This document shows, piece after piece, positions 54,124 through 63,231 of a stretch of DNA of 64,000 bases. The first letter of the stretch is position 1. Each line of letters opens with the position of its first letter. This DNA comes from Legionella micdadei (GTDB lineage Bacteria; Pseudomonadota; Gammaproteobacteria; Legionellales; Legionellaceae): assembly GCF_000953635.1 (NCBI RefSeq), contig NZ_LN614830.1, positions 1,665,001 to 1,729,000 of the forward strand. Reading direction: 5' to 3'. A program made the position numbers and the translations under genes. The notes below the pieces were generated by a model. It did no database searches and was not told the DNA's origin. It was given only the letters and a program-made list of their open reading frames with translations.

Positions 54124-54897
54124 ATGAATTCAATCTTAAAAGTCAACGCCTTTATTGGGCCAAATCAATTGGGTAATCCTGCAGCAGTTATCGTTTCAGA
54201 ACAATCAATGGATACCCAAACTTGCCAAATTATTGCCGCTAAAAATCAATTACCGGTTACTGCATTTATTTGGAAGCAAGATGATACTTTTTTTATACGG
54301 TGGTTTACTCCTTTGTCTGAATTATCCCTTTGCGGTCATGGCACCCTAGCTGCTGCTTATGTTATCTTTCAGAAAAGCCTCACTACGAGGTCCGAAATAA
54401 CTTTTAATTCTCCACACTGTGGTGAATTAAAAGCAAAACTGAAAGAAAATATTATCTTTTTAAATTTTCCAGCAAAACCAATAACTCGAATAAAATGCCC
54501 AGACAATTTAGTCGAAGGACTAGCGGGTATAAAACCAAGAAGCGTTTATGAGACTAAAGATCGTTTAGTCGTTATTCTAGCAAAATCTCAAGAAGTTAAA
54601 GAAATAACACCCCAAGTCGAGATTCTAAAGACTTTATCCTATCCAGGAATTGTTGTTACTGCTCGCGGAGAACAGGTCGATTTTGTGTCGCGTACATTCT
54701 ATCCTCAAAAACCTAATTGGGAAGATGCGGTTACTGGGGCTTCTCACTGCGCTTTAGTTCCTTATTGGGCTGCATTGCTTGAGAAAGATAGTTTGCATGC
54801 CCATCAACTTTCGCAACGCGGGGGAGAGTTGTTTTGTGTTAATCAGCCTAATCGAGTATTAATAGGTGGGAGAGCCAGTTGGGCAAAGATTACTTAA
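54124..54897 (+). CDS. PhzF-family protein
   Basis: 257 aa from ATG 54124; a GTG three codons upstream is possible. VNAFIGPNQLGNPAAVI, the RWFTPLSELSLCGHGTLAAAYV block and EDAVTGASHCALVPYW are the PhzF (diaminopimelate epimerase-like) signature. PhzF itself isomerises in phenazine synthesis, but no phz genes are nearby and most relatives have unknown substrates. Single gene. Confidence 0.9.
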   Translation: MNSILKVNAFIGPNQLGNPAAVIVSEQSMDTQTCQIIAAKNQLPVTAFIWKQDDTFFIRWFTPLSELSLCGHGTLAAAYVIFQKSLTTRSEITFNSPHCGELKAKLKENIIFLNFPAKPITRIKCPDNLVEGLAGIKPRSVYETKDRLVVILAKSQEVKEITPQVEILKTLSYPGIVVTARGEQVDFVSRTFYPQKPNWEDAVTGASHCALVPYWAALLEKDSLHAHQLSQRGGELFCVNQPNRVLIGGRASWAKIT

Positions 54898-54991
54898 AAT
54901 GGTAGCGATATTTTAGTAAGCGTCTGATTTCCATTTCACAATTAAAACGTCTATGCTTAATAATTATCTTAGGGAAGGATAAGGACTAGCC

Positions 54992-56185
54992 ATGACAACT
55001 GACATTTTCATTTGTTCGCCAACGCGTACAGCTATTGGAACCTTTAATGGTACGTTGAAAAACACATCTGCTCCTCAACTGGGTGCAGCTGTTATCAAGG
55101 AAACGCTTAGGCGTGCGAAACTTTCACCAGACAAAGTAGAAGCAGTCGTAATGGGTCAGGTTGTCCAGGCTGGAGCAGGCATGAATCCAGCTCGTCAAGC
55201 AGCTGTCCATGGAGGAATTCCTGTTGATGTACCTGCTTACACAGTGAATCGGGTGTGCGGTTCAGGTGCTCAAGCTATTGTCTCTGCTTATTTAGAAGTC
55301 GTCAGCGGCAATATCCATTGTGCAATTGCCGGAGGCATGGAAAACATGGATCTTTGTCCTTATCTTCTAACCTCAGCACGCTGGGGATATCGGATGGGCG
55401 ATAGCAAGATCATTGATAGCATGCTATTGGATGGTTTGCATGATGTGTTCTCAGGAAATCATTCGGGTTGGCATACTGAAGATCTTGCAGAAAAATATTC
55501 GATTTCCCGCAATGAACAGGATTCATGGGCACTGCGCTCTCAACAACGTTTTTCCAAGGCGCAAGCAGAGGGTAAATTTGATGCTGAAATTACTCCCATA
55601 GAAATCAGTAATCGTAAAGGAACCGAATTATTCCAAAAAGATGAACATAATCGTCCTGATACAACTGCAGAAACCCTTGCGAAACTAAAACCAGCTTTTC
55701 GCAAAGAAGGCACTATTACGGCAGGTAATGCGCCAGGATTGAACAGTGGTGCAGTCGCTATGATTATTGCGGATGCCGATTTTATTTCCTCGCATCACCT
55801 TAAGCCAATGGCCCGCATCGTAGCCTATGGAGTCGGTGCTGTTGAACCAGGTATGTTTGGCATCGGCCCGGTTTCTGCTGTTTTGCAGGCATTGCAACGA
55901 GCAAAATGGAAATTGCCTGACATTCAGCGAGTGGAAATTAATGAAGCGTTTGCAGCAATTGCTATCGCAGTGACGCGTGAGATTGGATTCAATGAAGAAA
56001 TTGTCAATGTCGAAGGTGGGGCTATTGCCCATGGCCATCCTATTGGTGCAACTGGTGCCATTTTAACTACACGCTTATTGTATTCGATGAAACGTGACGG
56101 ATTAAAACGCGGCATGGTTACATTATGCATTGGCGGTGGCCAAGGGATTGCTCTGGCCCTAGAGATCTGCAATGAGAATACGTGA
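54992..56185 (+). CDS. Acetyl-CoA C-acetyltransferase (thiolase)
   Basis: 397 aa. The acyl-accepting Cys89 in VNRVCGSGAQAI, NEAFAA, GGAIAHGHPIGATGA and the C-terminal CIGGGQG with the second active Cys are all present. A biosynthetic or degradative acetoacetyl-CoA thiolase; in this organism it may feed polyhydroxybutyrate or the mevalonate route. GGAAGGATAAGG precedes the start. No further acyl-CoA genes adjacent. Confidence 0.95.
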   Translation: MTTDIFICSPTRTAIGTFNGTLKNTSAPQLGAAVIKETLRRAKLSPDKVEAVVMGQVVQAGAGMNPARQAAVHGGIPVDVPAYTVNRVCGSGAQAIVSAYLEVVSGNIHCAIAGGMENMDLCPYLLTSARWGYRMGDSKIIDSMLLDGLHDVFSGNHSGWHTEDLAEKYSISRNEQDSWALRSQQRFSKAQAEGKFDAEITPIEISNRKGTELFQKDEHNRPDTTAETLAKLKPAFRKEGTITAGNAPGLNSGAVAMIIADADFISSHHLKPMARIVAYGVGAVEPGMFGIGPVSAVLQALQRAKWKLPDIQRVEINEAFAAIAIAVTREIGFNEEIVNVEGGAIAHGHPIGATGAILTTRLLYSMKRDGLKRGMVTLCIGGGQGIALALEICNENT

Positions 56186-56277
56186 TGCGGTTCTCAGCGT
56201 TTGTTATAAGGAGCGCTAATCGCGCGCTCCTCGCTGACACCTTTCAGTAAAATTTCTCATGGATGGCACTGCTTTTT

Positions 56278-57309
56278 TTAGGATAGCCTTGACTCAGTTC
56301 TTTTTATTCCAGCAACGATGACATCATCATTATCGTTATTACTACCTTTCGCAGCTTTCTTGGCAAATTTATGATAAAACATTTTACAGGGCATTTCCTC
56401 GATGGCGCCTTCTTTATTGACATCAAAACGGGAACAATGTGAGCCATTATCCTTTTTTTCGATATAAATTTGATGCCTGTCTTGTAAACCGTCATCTCGG
56501 ACAACTGGATAAGTAATTAGCGCTTGATCAAATTTATCCAGCAACGTTTCCACTTGTTGCTCGCTTTCTAGCTCTCGAGCTTTTACTGTTTTTTGATTGT
56601 AGGGAATATTATGATCTACGAATACTGCATGTAAACCGTCCTTTCCTTGCTTAATAAGTTCAATTTGGTGCTTTTCTTCTTTTTCCGCTTCTTGGAAAAT
56701 ATGGGAGGCACTGCCTTTTCTAAAACTGTCATTACGCAAGCCTAGCTGCTCTTCAAAGTATAAATTGACCATCGGGGAACAAATGCCATCATCAGGACCG
56801 GCACCAACTTCTTCTAGGATTTCATCTTGATTGGTAAATGGTTTTTCAGCACTGGTGTTTCCTTCATCAGACAGGGATGTCATTATTTTTTGTGTTGAGG
56901 TTGGGCTTCTTTCAGATGCGTCATCTGATTGTGCGCAATGAGAATCTGAATGTCCTAAAACAGCATTTTTTAAAGCGGTTAATTGGGTTGTAGCAAAATT
57001 GACAACATAACTGACTGGTGTAACTAGGAATTTAGCCCCCGCCCAATGCTCTGAGGGCGGGCTACTAGCATTATCGCCACTTGAATTTGAAGAGGATTCA
57101 TAACTAGTCTCAGATACTTCATAAAAGCTAGGGAGATCCCCATATTTCTCTTGGAGCTCAACTTCTACTTGATTGTAATCCGTATCACAATAGTCATCCC
57201 AGGAAATGCCGCCTTGACTATCTGTCTCAAGCGGCAAAGTTGTATTAGCAACAGGAAGGGTCGCTTTAGCATCTTCTACAACGTTTGGATCTCCAAATGC
57301 ATCTTCCAT
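56278..57309 (-). CDS. Orphan paralogue B, candidate effector
   Basis: 343 aa, acidic and Ser/Asn/Glu-rich, no signal peptide. Residues 38-64 (DDYCDTDYNQ..EL..YGDLPSFYE) are shared with the upstream paralogue at 57382. A moderately hydrophobic stretch follows at about residues 94-120. The rest has no family match known to me. It starts 72 bases after its paralogue and is probably transcribed from the same PmrA-box promoter. A Dot/Icm effector is inferred from this promoter and from the tandem orphan pattern. Confidence 0.72.
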   Translation of the reverse strand: MEDAFGDPNVVEDAKATLPVANTTLPLETDSQGGISWDDYCDTDYNQVEVELQEKYGDLPSFYEVSETSYESSSNSSGDNASSPPSEHWAGAKFLVTPVSYVVNFATTQLTALKNAVLGHSDSHCAQSDDASERSPTSTQKIMTSLSDEGNTSAEKPFTNQDEILEEVGAGPDDGICSPMVNLYFEEQLGLRNDSFRKGSASHIFQEAEKEEKHQIELIKQGKDGLHAVFVDHNIPYNQKTVKARELESEQQVETLLDKFDQALITYPVVRDDGLQDRHQIYIEKKDNGSHCSRFDVNKEGAIEEMPCKMFYHKFAKKAAKGSNNDNDDVIVAGIKRTESRLS

Positions 57310-57381
57310 AGTGGCTTCCTCGTACAGTTATTTCATGGAAAGCTTAATTTTAACACAATAATAAACTTAATAGTTGAGGGG

Positions 57382-58416
57382 TTAATTATTTCCTAATTTT
57401 ATTGGGTTTGCTTCAACAAAACCAGGATCGTTAGTGACACCACCTGTTCCTTCATAGAGGTCTAAAGCTGCCATTTCCATTACTTTCTTTCCTGAATGAA
57501 TTAAGCTTCCAGCCTTATCATAATGATCGTCACCCTTACCAAATTCATAAGCAATTTCACCTTCTTTCCTTGCATGATAAATAGCGTCACTTGGCGCCAT
57601 TGCAGTATCAGTTTGTGCCTGCTGTTTTGTCTCAGCGTGTTTTTTCAATTTTTTGCGGGCTCCAGGTAATAATGCTTTCTCACGTCTATCAAGATAAACA
57701 TTGACCTGTGCCATTTCTGTATTCTCTGGACCACCTGTTTTTTTATGAAGTTTTTCTCTCTCTTTGCATTTAAATTCGTGGTTTTCGCAGTCTTCACGAC
57801 TCGTGGTTGCAGCACCATGAACGGTGTCCATCATGGCAATTATAATTTTATTCGGTGAATCAAGATCTTTTTGGTGCTCAAAATAGTCCTTTTCATGTAA
57901 ATGACCATCTGCTTGTGGCTCTGGAACCACATCTACCGTTGAGGTTTTTGAAGATTGCTCTGAAGGGCTAGGAACCGTAGTTTTCGATCCACTAAATGGA
58001 GATACAACAAAACTTATCAGGGAACTAATGGATGAATAGACAAATTTAGGTACTGCAAATGAGTCATGATTTTTCTCAGATTTGCTTAATTCTGAGGATG
58101 GTTTCGTGTCATCATTTGATTCGTAAAAGCTAGGTAGATGCCCATAGTCTTTTTCAAGTTCCATCGCTGTTTGGTTATAATCAGTGTCACAATAGTCTTC
58201 AAAGGTAAACCCTGAATTCTCACTACTCGTTGATTCTGGACTAGTGGAACTACTTTCGATAGAGGACTCGCTTACTTCACTATGAGTTTGGCTAACTTCT
58301 GTTTGCGTCTCGCTCGTTGCTGGGGAGCTTGTAGTGCTCTCTATTTTTTCCTCACTGCTATTTTGAGTTTCTGGAGATAAATCAATTCCCATATCACCTG
58401 CATACCTTGAAAACAT
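57382..58416 (-). CDS. Orphan paralogue A, candidate effector
   Basis: 344 aa. A Ser/Thr/Glu-rich, probably disordered N-terminus (residues 14-68) precedes EDYCDTDYNQ..EL..YGHLPSFYE at 73-99, the motif shared with the downstream paralogue. A hydrophobic stretch lies near 122-143. The C-terminal half is charged (Lys/Glu/His). AGGTGG lies 7 bases before the ATG. The PmrA-type box at 58476-58492 with a TACAAT -10 suggests PmrA-controlled effector expression. No catalytic motif recognised. Confidence 0.75.
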   Translation of the reverse strand: MFSRYAGDMGIDLSPETQNSSEEKIESTTSSPATSETQTEVSQTHSEVSESSIESSSTSPESTSSENSGFTFEDYCDTDYNQTAMELEKDYGHLPSFYESNDDTKPSSELSKSEKNHDSFAVPKFVYSSISSLISFVVSPFSGSKTTVPSPSEQSSKTSTVDVVPEPQADGHLHEKDYFEHQKDLDSPNKIIIAMMDTVHGAATTSREDCENHEFKCKEREKLHKKTGGPENTEMAQVNVYLDRREKALLPGARKKLKKHAETKQQAQTDTAMAPSDAIYHARKEGEIAYEFGKGDDHYDKAGSLIHSGKKVMEMAALDLYEGTGGVTNDPGFVEANPIKLGNN

Positions 58417-58459
58417 ATTTTACCACCTAAGGACAAATTGAATAATGAGTGTACGGAAG

Positions 58460-58492
58460 ATTGTAATTGATTAATATTAAGACAATATTAAT
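58460..58492 (-). promoter_or_regulatory. PmrA box and -10 of the orphan pair
   Basis: On the minus strand ATTAAT-N5-CTTAAT (58492 down to 58476), then 10 bases, then TACAAT (58465 down to 58460). Repeat, spacing and distance to the -10 match the site before the 41508 gene. The surrounding sequence is very rich in TTAAT, which raises the chance of coincidence. Confidence 0.6.
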
Positions 58493-58634
58493 ATTAATTA
58501 ATCATTTTGCTTGAAGATGAATTCTGCTAGAAGTGGCTGGGCGGAATGTAGGAAAACTGAACAAAGGAATAGCAGGGCGTTAATTGTCCTCAATGAAAGA
58601 TGATTATAGACGAAGGGTTTACAACGAATAAACG

Positions 58635-60605
58635 TTAAATAATCAATGGATTCTTATATTGCTGCAAATAAAGTTTGGCAAATTGATAGGAGGCATAATC
58701 AGTAATATGTGCCACATCTCGGAACACTGGAACACCATTAATATCGGCTCTGCATCGGCCATTTGTGCATTGGACTTTTCTTGGGTCAATGATAATTAGT
58801 TGACTGTATTTTTTTTGCATCTTTAAGAATAAACTGTCGAGCCAAGGGTCAACCTCAGTCTGTAAATTAAAATCGCACTGCTCTGGGTGATATTTTTTTC
58901 TTTGCTTGACATGCTTAAAAAAGCAATCTCGCAAATTCGATGTCGATGAGGCTGTCGCTTTAATGATTACAGGAATAGACCCAGAATCAGTAATCGTATG
59001 TAGAGCTTTATCTAGCGCGATCTTGATTCGTTTTTTCGTCAAGGGGACAGAACGCTCATCATTGAGCCGGTTAATTACATTAGTTCCTAAATATCCACCC
59101 CAGGATTGTCCGATAATCACGAAATCATAATGATTTGCCTTAATCATATCGTAATAGCGTTTAGTTTCTTGATGGCATTCGTGATAAACCGTATTTTTAT
59201 GGGTTGACCAATCGTAAAGATAAATCCCCGGCAGAGCAAGGCAGCCTGGTGTTGCTTGGGCGAGAACAGAAACATTTGCTTCTTTAGCTAGTGTATCAAT
59301 AAAACGCCAGGAATGATTGGAAAAGGAATCACCGATCATAAGGCTGGTTTTACTATTCGGATTTTTTGCACCAAAAGTACAATAGCTATTGATATCAACA
59401 CTATGTTTACCCAAGCACTTTTCTCTTTGAATTACATCATATTGTTTGAGTTGCTCGAAAACGTTCACGACTTCATTGCTAAAACGATGCGGAAAACCTG
59501 AGTAGTTTTTAATCAAAACGCTATTTAAGTGCATTAAACCGATAGGCAAAGCCAATAAAAAGATGAGTGTATACCCAAATTTTAAATGATTTAATTTTCG
59601 CGCAGGTTTCTCAATAAATCGCCAGGAAAGATAAGCCAGAATCAAGCTCACGAGAAGTGCAATAAAAATGGTTCGGTTTGTATTTTCAATGCCTAAATAA
59701 TGAATAAAAGCAAAAACAGGCCAATGCCAAATGTAGAGGGAATAAGATATTAAACCTATAAAGACGAGAGGCTTAGTGGCAAGGCATTTAGTCACGAGGG
59801 ACTGGGGATGGTTGCCTGTTGCAATTAAGGTACCAGCAGCGACACAAAGAAGCAGGGCATACCCATTGGGGAAACCAAAACTGATATGAGTGCGTGTTGC
59901 GACATAAAATAAGGCTAGCAGTGCAAGCAGATTAATTAAATTTAAGACGATTTTGTTTAAGGGGATTTGTCGTGGTATTAGAGCTACGCAAGAACCTATC
60001 AAGAATTCAAAAATACGGCTTGAAAATTGATAGTAAGTTTTAGCGGCATTGTGAGTAGAGAAATAAAGGGCCAGGGCTAAAAAAAGCAGTGTAAGCCCAA
60101 AAATGATTTTGCTTAAGTGGCGTTTCGCAACTCCCTTATTGAGTAAATAAATAACCACGGGCAAAATGAAATAACATTGCCACTCAATCGATAAAGACCA
60201 AGTATGCAATAAAGGCAATTGATTGCTGTCTGCTGCAAAATAACCAGTGGTAACCCGGGAAAAATAACTGTTCGAGGTGAAAATTGACGTTTTTCGTGCA
60301 CTCTTAGCGTATTGCACTAAATCATCAGGTAAATAGAAAAGTAAAGCGAGAAGGGTGACAACCACTAATAAACAAATAAAAACTGGTTGTAGACGCCATA
60401 ACCGTCGGTTATAAAACTCGATGAATGAAAAATGGTTGTTTTGAATAGACTCATGAATAATGCTGGTGATTAAAAATCCAGAAATAACAAAAAATAAATC
60501 AACGCCAACGAAACCAGAAGGGAATAGCTTCAGACCGCTGTGGAAAAATAAAACAAATAGAATAGCAACTGCTCGTAAGCCATCAACGTCTGGACGATAT
60601 TTCAT
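58635..60605 (-). CDS. O-acyltransferase OafA-like with SGNH domain
   Basis: 656 aa from the ATG at 60605, three codons inside a possible ATG at 60614 whose ribosome-binding site would be too close. An acyltransferase-3 membrane domain (about residues 1-335: YRPDVDGLRAVAILFVLFFHSG, SIEWQCYFILPV, with about ten helices) is followed by a periplasmic SGNH hydrolase-like domain: IGDSFSNHSW near 425, IIGQSWGGYLG near 495 and DVAHITDYAS near 635. Such fusions acetylate LPS O-antigen or other surface glycans. Confidence 0.9.
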   Translation of the reverse strand: MKYRPDVDGLRAVAILFVLFFHSGLKLFPSGFVGVDLFFVISGFLITSIIHESIQNNHFSFIEFYNRRLWRLQPVFICLLVVVTLLALLFYLPDDLVQYAKSARKTSIFTSNSYFSRVTTGYFAADSNQLPLLHTWSLSIEWQCYFILPVVIYLLNKGVAKRHLSKIIFGLTLLFLALALYFSTHNAAKTYYQFSSRIFEFLIGSCVALIPRQIPLNKIVLNLINLLALLALFYVATRTHISFGFPNGYALLLCVAAGTLIATGNHPQSLVTKCLATKPLVFIGLISYSLYIWHWPVFAFIHYLGIENTNRTIFIALLVSLILAYLSWRFIEKPARKLNHLKFGYTLIFLLALPIGLMHLNSVLIKNYSGFPHRFSNEVVNVFEQLKQYDVIQREKCLGKHSVDINSYCTFGAKNPNSKTSLMIGDSFSNHSWRFIDTLAKEANVSVLAQATPGCLALPGIYLYDWSTHKNTVYHECHQETKRYYDMIKANHYDFVIIGQSWGGYLGTNVINRLNDERSVPLTKKRIKIALDKALHTITDSGSIPVIIKATASSTSNLRDCFFKHVKQRKKYHPEQCDFNLQTEVDPWLDSLFLKMQKKYSQLIIIDPRKVQCTNGRCRADINGVPVFRDVAHITDYASYQFAKLYLQQYKNPLII

Positions 60606-60728
60606 CCCCAACATGCCCTTTCAAATAAATCAGCCTTTATATCATAATTTCTTTTGAGCTTGAAGAAATGTTGGTTATTGATGCATGGGAAAGCCGCAGC
60701 TATAGAGGGTTGTATATTGATATATAGG

Positions 60729-61823
60729 CTATTTTAAATCTAAATTTAAATCCCATCGTTTGCCATCGACTGTATAAACCTGCAGTAGATAACTTCCTGC
60801 ACTAAGGGTAATTTGTTGTTGTTCTGGAAGCGAAACTTCCGCTTTTGCACTTTCGGGTGCTATTAAGCCATACATGCCTGTATCAATTTTATTGTAACTG
60901 TAACTATTGATAATGGAAGTTTTCGACAAGGAGCGGAGGGTCGCAGCAGGCCATGTTTCTATAATTTTGTTTGATGAGTCCAATAGATCAACACGTACAA
61001 TATAAATAGGAACAGTACTCGGTCCTGCATCCACATTTAATTTAAAGCGTACAGAACCATTAGAAGATAAATGTCCATCACTTAAACTTAAGTGAAACAC
61101 ATCAGCACTCACGGGGCCTGTATGATAGCGTGAAAGGACTGCACCACGGTAAAAATCATACGTACCGACTGTAAAAAACACAGTAAAGATAAAAAACGCA
61201 ATTGCTGTTCGCCGCAGTGATATAAACGACCATGGGCCACTGTTTAACAGCAAAAACCATTGTTTTTGCAATAATTTGGGGTGGCGTTTCATGAGCCATA
61301 CATCGAACGAATAAACAGAACCCCCAGTTAAAACCAGTGTTAATCCCATTGCTAAATTAGAAACAGCCATGGTCCATTCATCCAGACAAGTACTTCCTTG
61401 CCAACCAAACAGGAGCATAAGTATGATGCTGATTAACGCGGTGGCCATTGCGCAAGCCCGTGTGCAAAAACCGAAAATGAGACCTAAACCACTTAGCAGT
61501 TCTAGCAGACTGAAACAAATTATGGCGATATAAAGGAAGATAAAATGGTGCAATAAGAAGCTAACAACCGAAGTAAGATCGAATAGGGCGCCTGGCATTG
61601 CGCTTTGAATTTTATTGGCCATCCACTGTGGGGCATAGGGGTTAAGTTTTTGCGGATCGTAAATGAATCGCCGCGATCCACCCCCCCAAAAAATCCAACC
61701 TTGGACAAATCGGATAGAGAGACTCATCCATCCAATGAGTTGCCAGTTCAAATTCCCAGATAGCAATTGTTTTTTGCGCACGTTTTTCTCAACTTTTGTT
61801 TTTGAAGAGCTTAATTTATTCAA
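60729..61823 (-). CDS. DoxD-DoxA fusion, thiosulfate:quinone oxidoreductase type
   Basis: 364 aa. The N-terminal half is a DoxD-like membrane domain (RFVQGWIFWGGGSRRFIYDPQKLNP near residues 37-60, four or so helices to about 175). After one more helix (about 204-224), the C-terminal half is a DoxA-like extracytoplasmic beta domain. This DoxDA fusion is the thiosulfate:quinone oxidoreductase of sulfur oxidisers, which makes tetrathionate and passes electrons to quinone. In a likely heterotroph the natural substrate is uncertain. Single gene upstream of the acyltransferase. Confidence 0.8.
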   Translation of the reverse strand: MNKLSSSKTKVEKNVRKKQLLSGNLNWQLIGWMSLSIRFVQGWIFWGGGSRRFIYDPQKLNPYAPQWMANKIQSAMPGALFDLTSVVSFLLHHFIFLYIAIICFSLLELLSGLGLIFGFCTRACAMATALISIILMLLFGWQGSTCLDEWTMAVSNLAMGLTLVLTGGSVYSFDVWLMKRHPKLLQKQWFLLLNSGPWSFISLRRTAIAFFIFTVFFTVGTYDFYRGAVLSRYHTGPVSADVFHLSLSDGHLSSNGSVRFKLNVDAGPSTVPIYIVRVDLLDSSNKIIETWPAATLRSLSKTSIINSYSYNKIDTGMYGLIAPESAKAEVSLPEQQQITLSAGSYLLQVYTVDGKRWDLNLDLK

Positions 61824-61857
61824 TTTTATAGCAATTATGTTAAGGGGTTTCGTTTAG

Positions 61858-63006
61858 TTAAATGGGTTCATCAAAACCCTTAATAATGCTTTTTATCAGT
61901 GATTCTACTGGCATCGTTTGAGTGAGAAAATTCCTGCACACAGCGCCTATAGTTGAGTTGACAAACATCATCTTGGCTAGACGGCGGGAATCGTTTTGCG
62001 CCCGTTCAACCCTTGCTCGACGGCGTTTCTCAAATAGCATTAATGTGTGTGGTATAAATTCAACGCCCGTTCGAGAAAGCATATCATTTAATACCGCCGC
62101 TGATTCCAATGCCATAGATGCACCAACGCCAGCTGTAGGTAAAAAAGCTGCCGCTGAATCTCCAAGCAAAACAACGCGATTTGAATGCCATGTCATTGAT
62201 CGTTGATCATTTAAAGGCCAGAAGAAAATTGAGGCATCATCTGCCGGTAAATTTTCAAAAAAATGAGGGTATTTTTGTAAGAGAGTCGAGAATTTTTTCT
62301 CAATGTAGCGTGCACGGCTAATTCCTTGCAATGCAACCTCAGCTGTTGGGCAATTAACTGCCGCAATCAGACCTACTTTCCCTTTAACTGGATAAGTACC
62401 GAAAAAGCGGCCTGCTCCCCAAAATTCTTGAATCGTGTGGGTCGTTGCTGAATTTTCTTTAGACCACCATACCCAGCCACCCCAACCAGTATCGAAATAT
62501 TGGTATTGATCATTCGTTAAGATAAGACTTCTGGTTTGCGAGTGTAATCCGTCGGCACCAACAACCAAATCAAAAGTTCCTTCAGTTTTGTTACTAAAGC
62601 GAACAGTCACTTCGTGCTCGTTTTGATGCAAAGAGTCAATTTGAGTATTAAATTGGATTGCCAGATCACCACAGGATTTGTGAATAAGGTTCAGAAGTTC
62701 ATAACGACTAATCAATTGATAGGGTCCATATTTCCTTACTATGGGCGAAAATGAAAACTGTTTAAGCAGTTTTCCCTCACTCGTGTAAGCCTGATACCAT
62801 TCACCAGCTACCGAGCATTCAAGGTATTGATCATAACAGTCGAGGGCGCGTAATACATTGGCACCGGTAGGGTATAACCCCAGCATATAGCCTACATCAT
62901 CAAGAGATGTTGCTCTGTCAATGACGAAAGGAGTGACACCTCTTTGTTTAAGTAGCCCAGCTAAAGACAACCCAGCGATTCCCGCCCCGATGATCAGTAC
63001 TCTCAT
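61858..63006 (-). CDS. FAD-dependent monooxygenase
   Basis: 382 aa from the ATG at 63006, which puts the FAD-binding RVLIIGAGIAGLSLAG at the very N-terminus; AGGG lies 9 bases upstream. VGADGLHSQTR and GDSAAAFLPTAGVGASMALE complete the aromatic-ring hydroxylase (UbiH/salicylate hydroxylase) signature. Substrate unknown. It ends 34 bases before the DoxDA gene and could be co-transcribed with it. Confidence 0.87.
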   Translation of the reverse strand: MRVLIIGAGIAGLSLAGLLKQRGVTPFVIDRATSLDDVGYMLGLYPTGANVLRALDCYDQYLECSVAGEWYQAYTSEGKLLKQFSFSPIVRKYGPYQLISRYELLNLIHKSCGDLAIQFNTQIDSLHQNEHEVTVRFSNKTEGTFDLVVGADGLHSQTRSLILTNDQYQYFDTGWGGWVWWSKENSATTHTIQEFWGAGRFFGTYPVKGKVGLIAAVNCPTAEVALQGISRARYIEKKFSTLLQKYPHFFENLPADDASIFFWPLNDQRSMTWHSNRVVLLGDSAAAFLPTAGVGASMALESAAVLNDMLSRTGVEFIPHTLMLFEKRRRARVERAQNDSRRLAKMMFVNSTIGAVCRNFLTQTMPVESLIKSIIKGFDEPI

Positions 63007-63090
63007 GAATGGCATCCCTGTTATTTGCGCTCTTACAATTATTAATATACCTTTAAATAATAGGCAACACAGGGTTAAAGGATTAAAAAA

Positions 63091-63183
63091 ATGAATCAAA
63101 AATTAGTTGTCATTATCTCCTTACTCATAATCGTGGCTACGCTCTATTTATTTTTTCCAGACACAGCAAATGCAACTACATAA
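63091..63183 (+). CDS. 30-residue single-helix membrane peptide
   Basis: A short ORF: NQKLVVIISLLIIVATLYLFF, then PDTANATT. AAAGGA lies 8 bases upstream of the ATG. One strong membrane helix with a short periplasmic end, or a bare signal peptide. It lies 48 bases before ku. It could be a real small membrane protein; chance cannot be excluded. Confidence 0.45.
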   Translation: MNQKLVVIISLLIIVATLYLFFPDTANATT

Positions 63184-63231
63184 ACCCCTAAACTATACTT
63201 AAGGGATAAACTATCTCATTGAGGAATAATG

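Noticed and set aside
57310-57381. Separate PmrA box before orphan paralogue B
   Set aside because: ATTAAG and GTTAAA elements occur but not at the N5 spacing; co-transcription with paralogue A is simpler.
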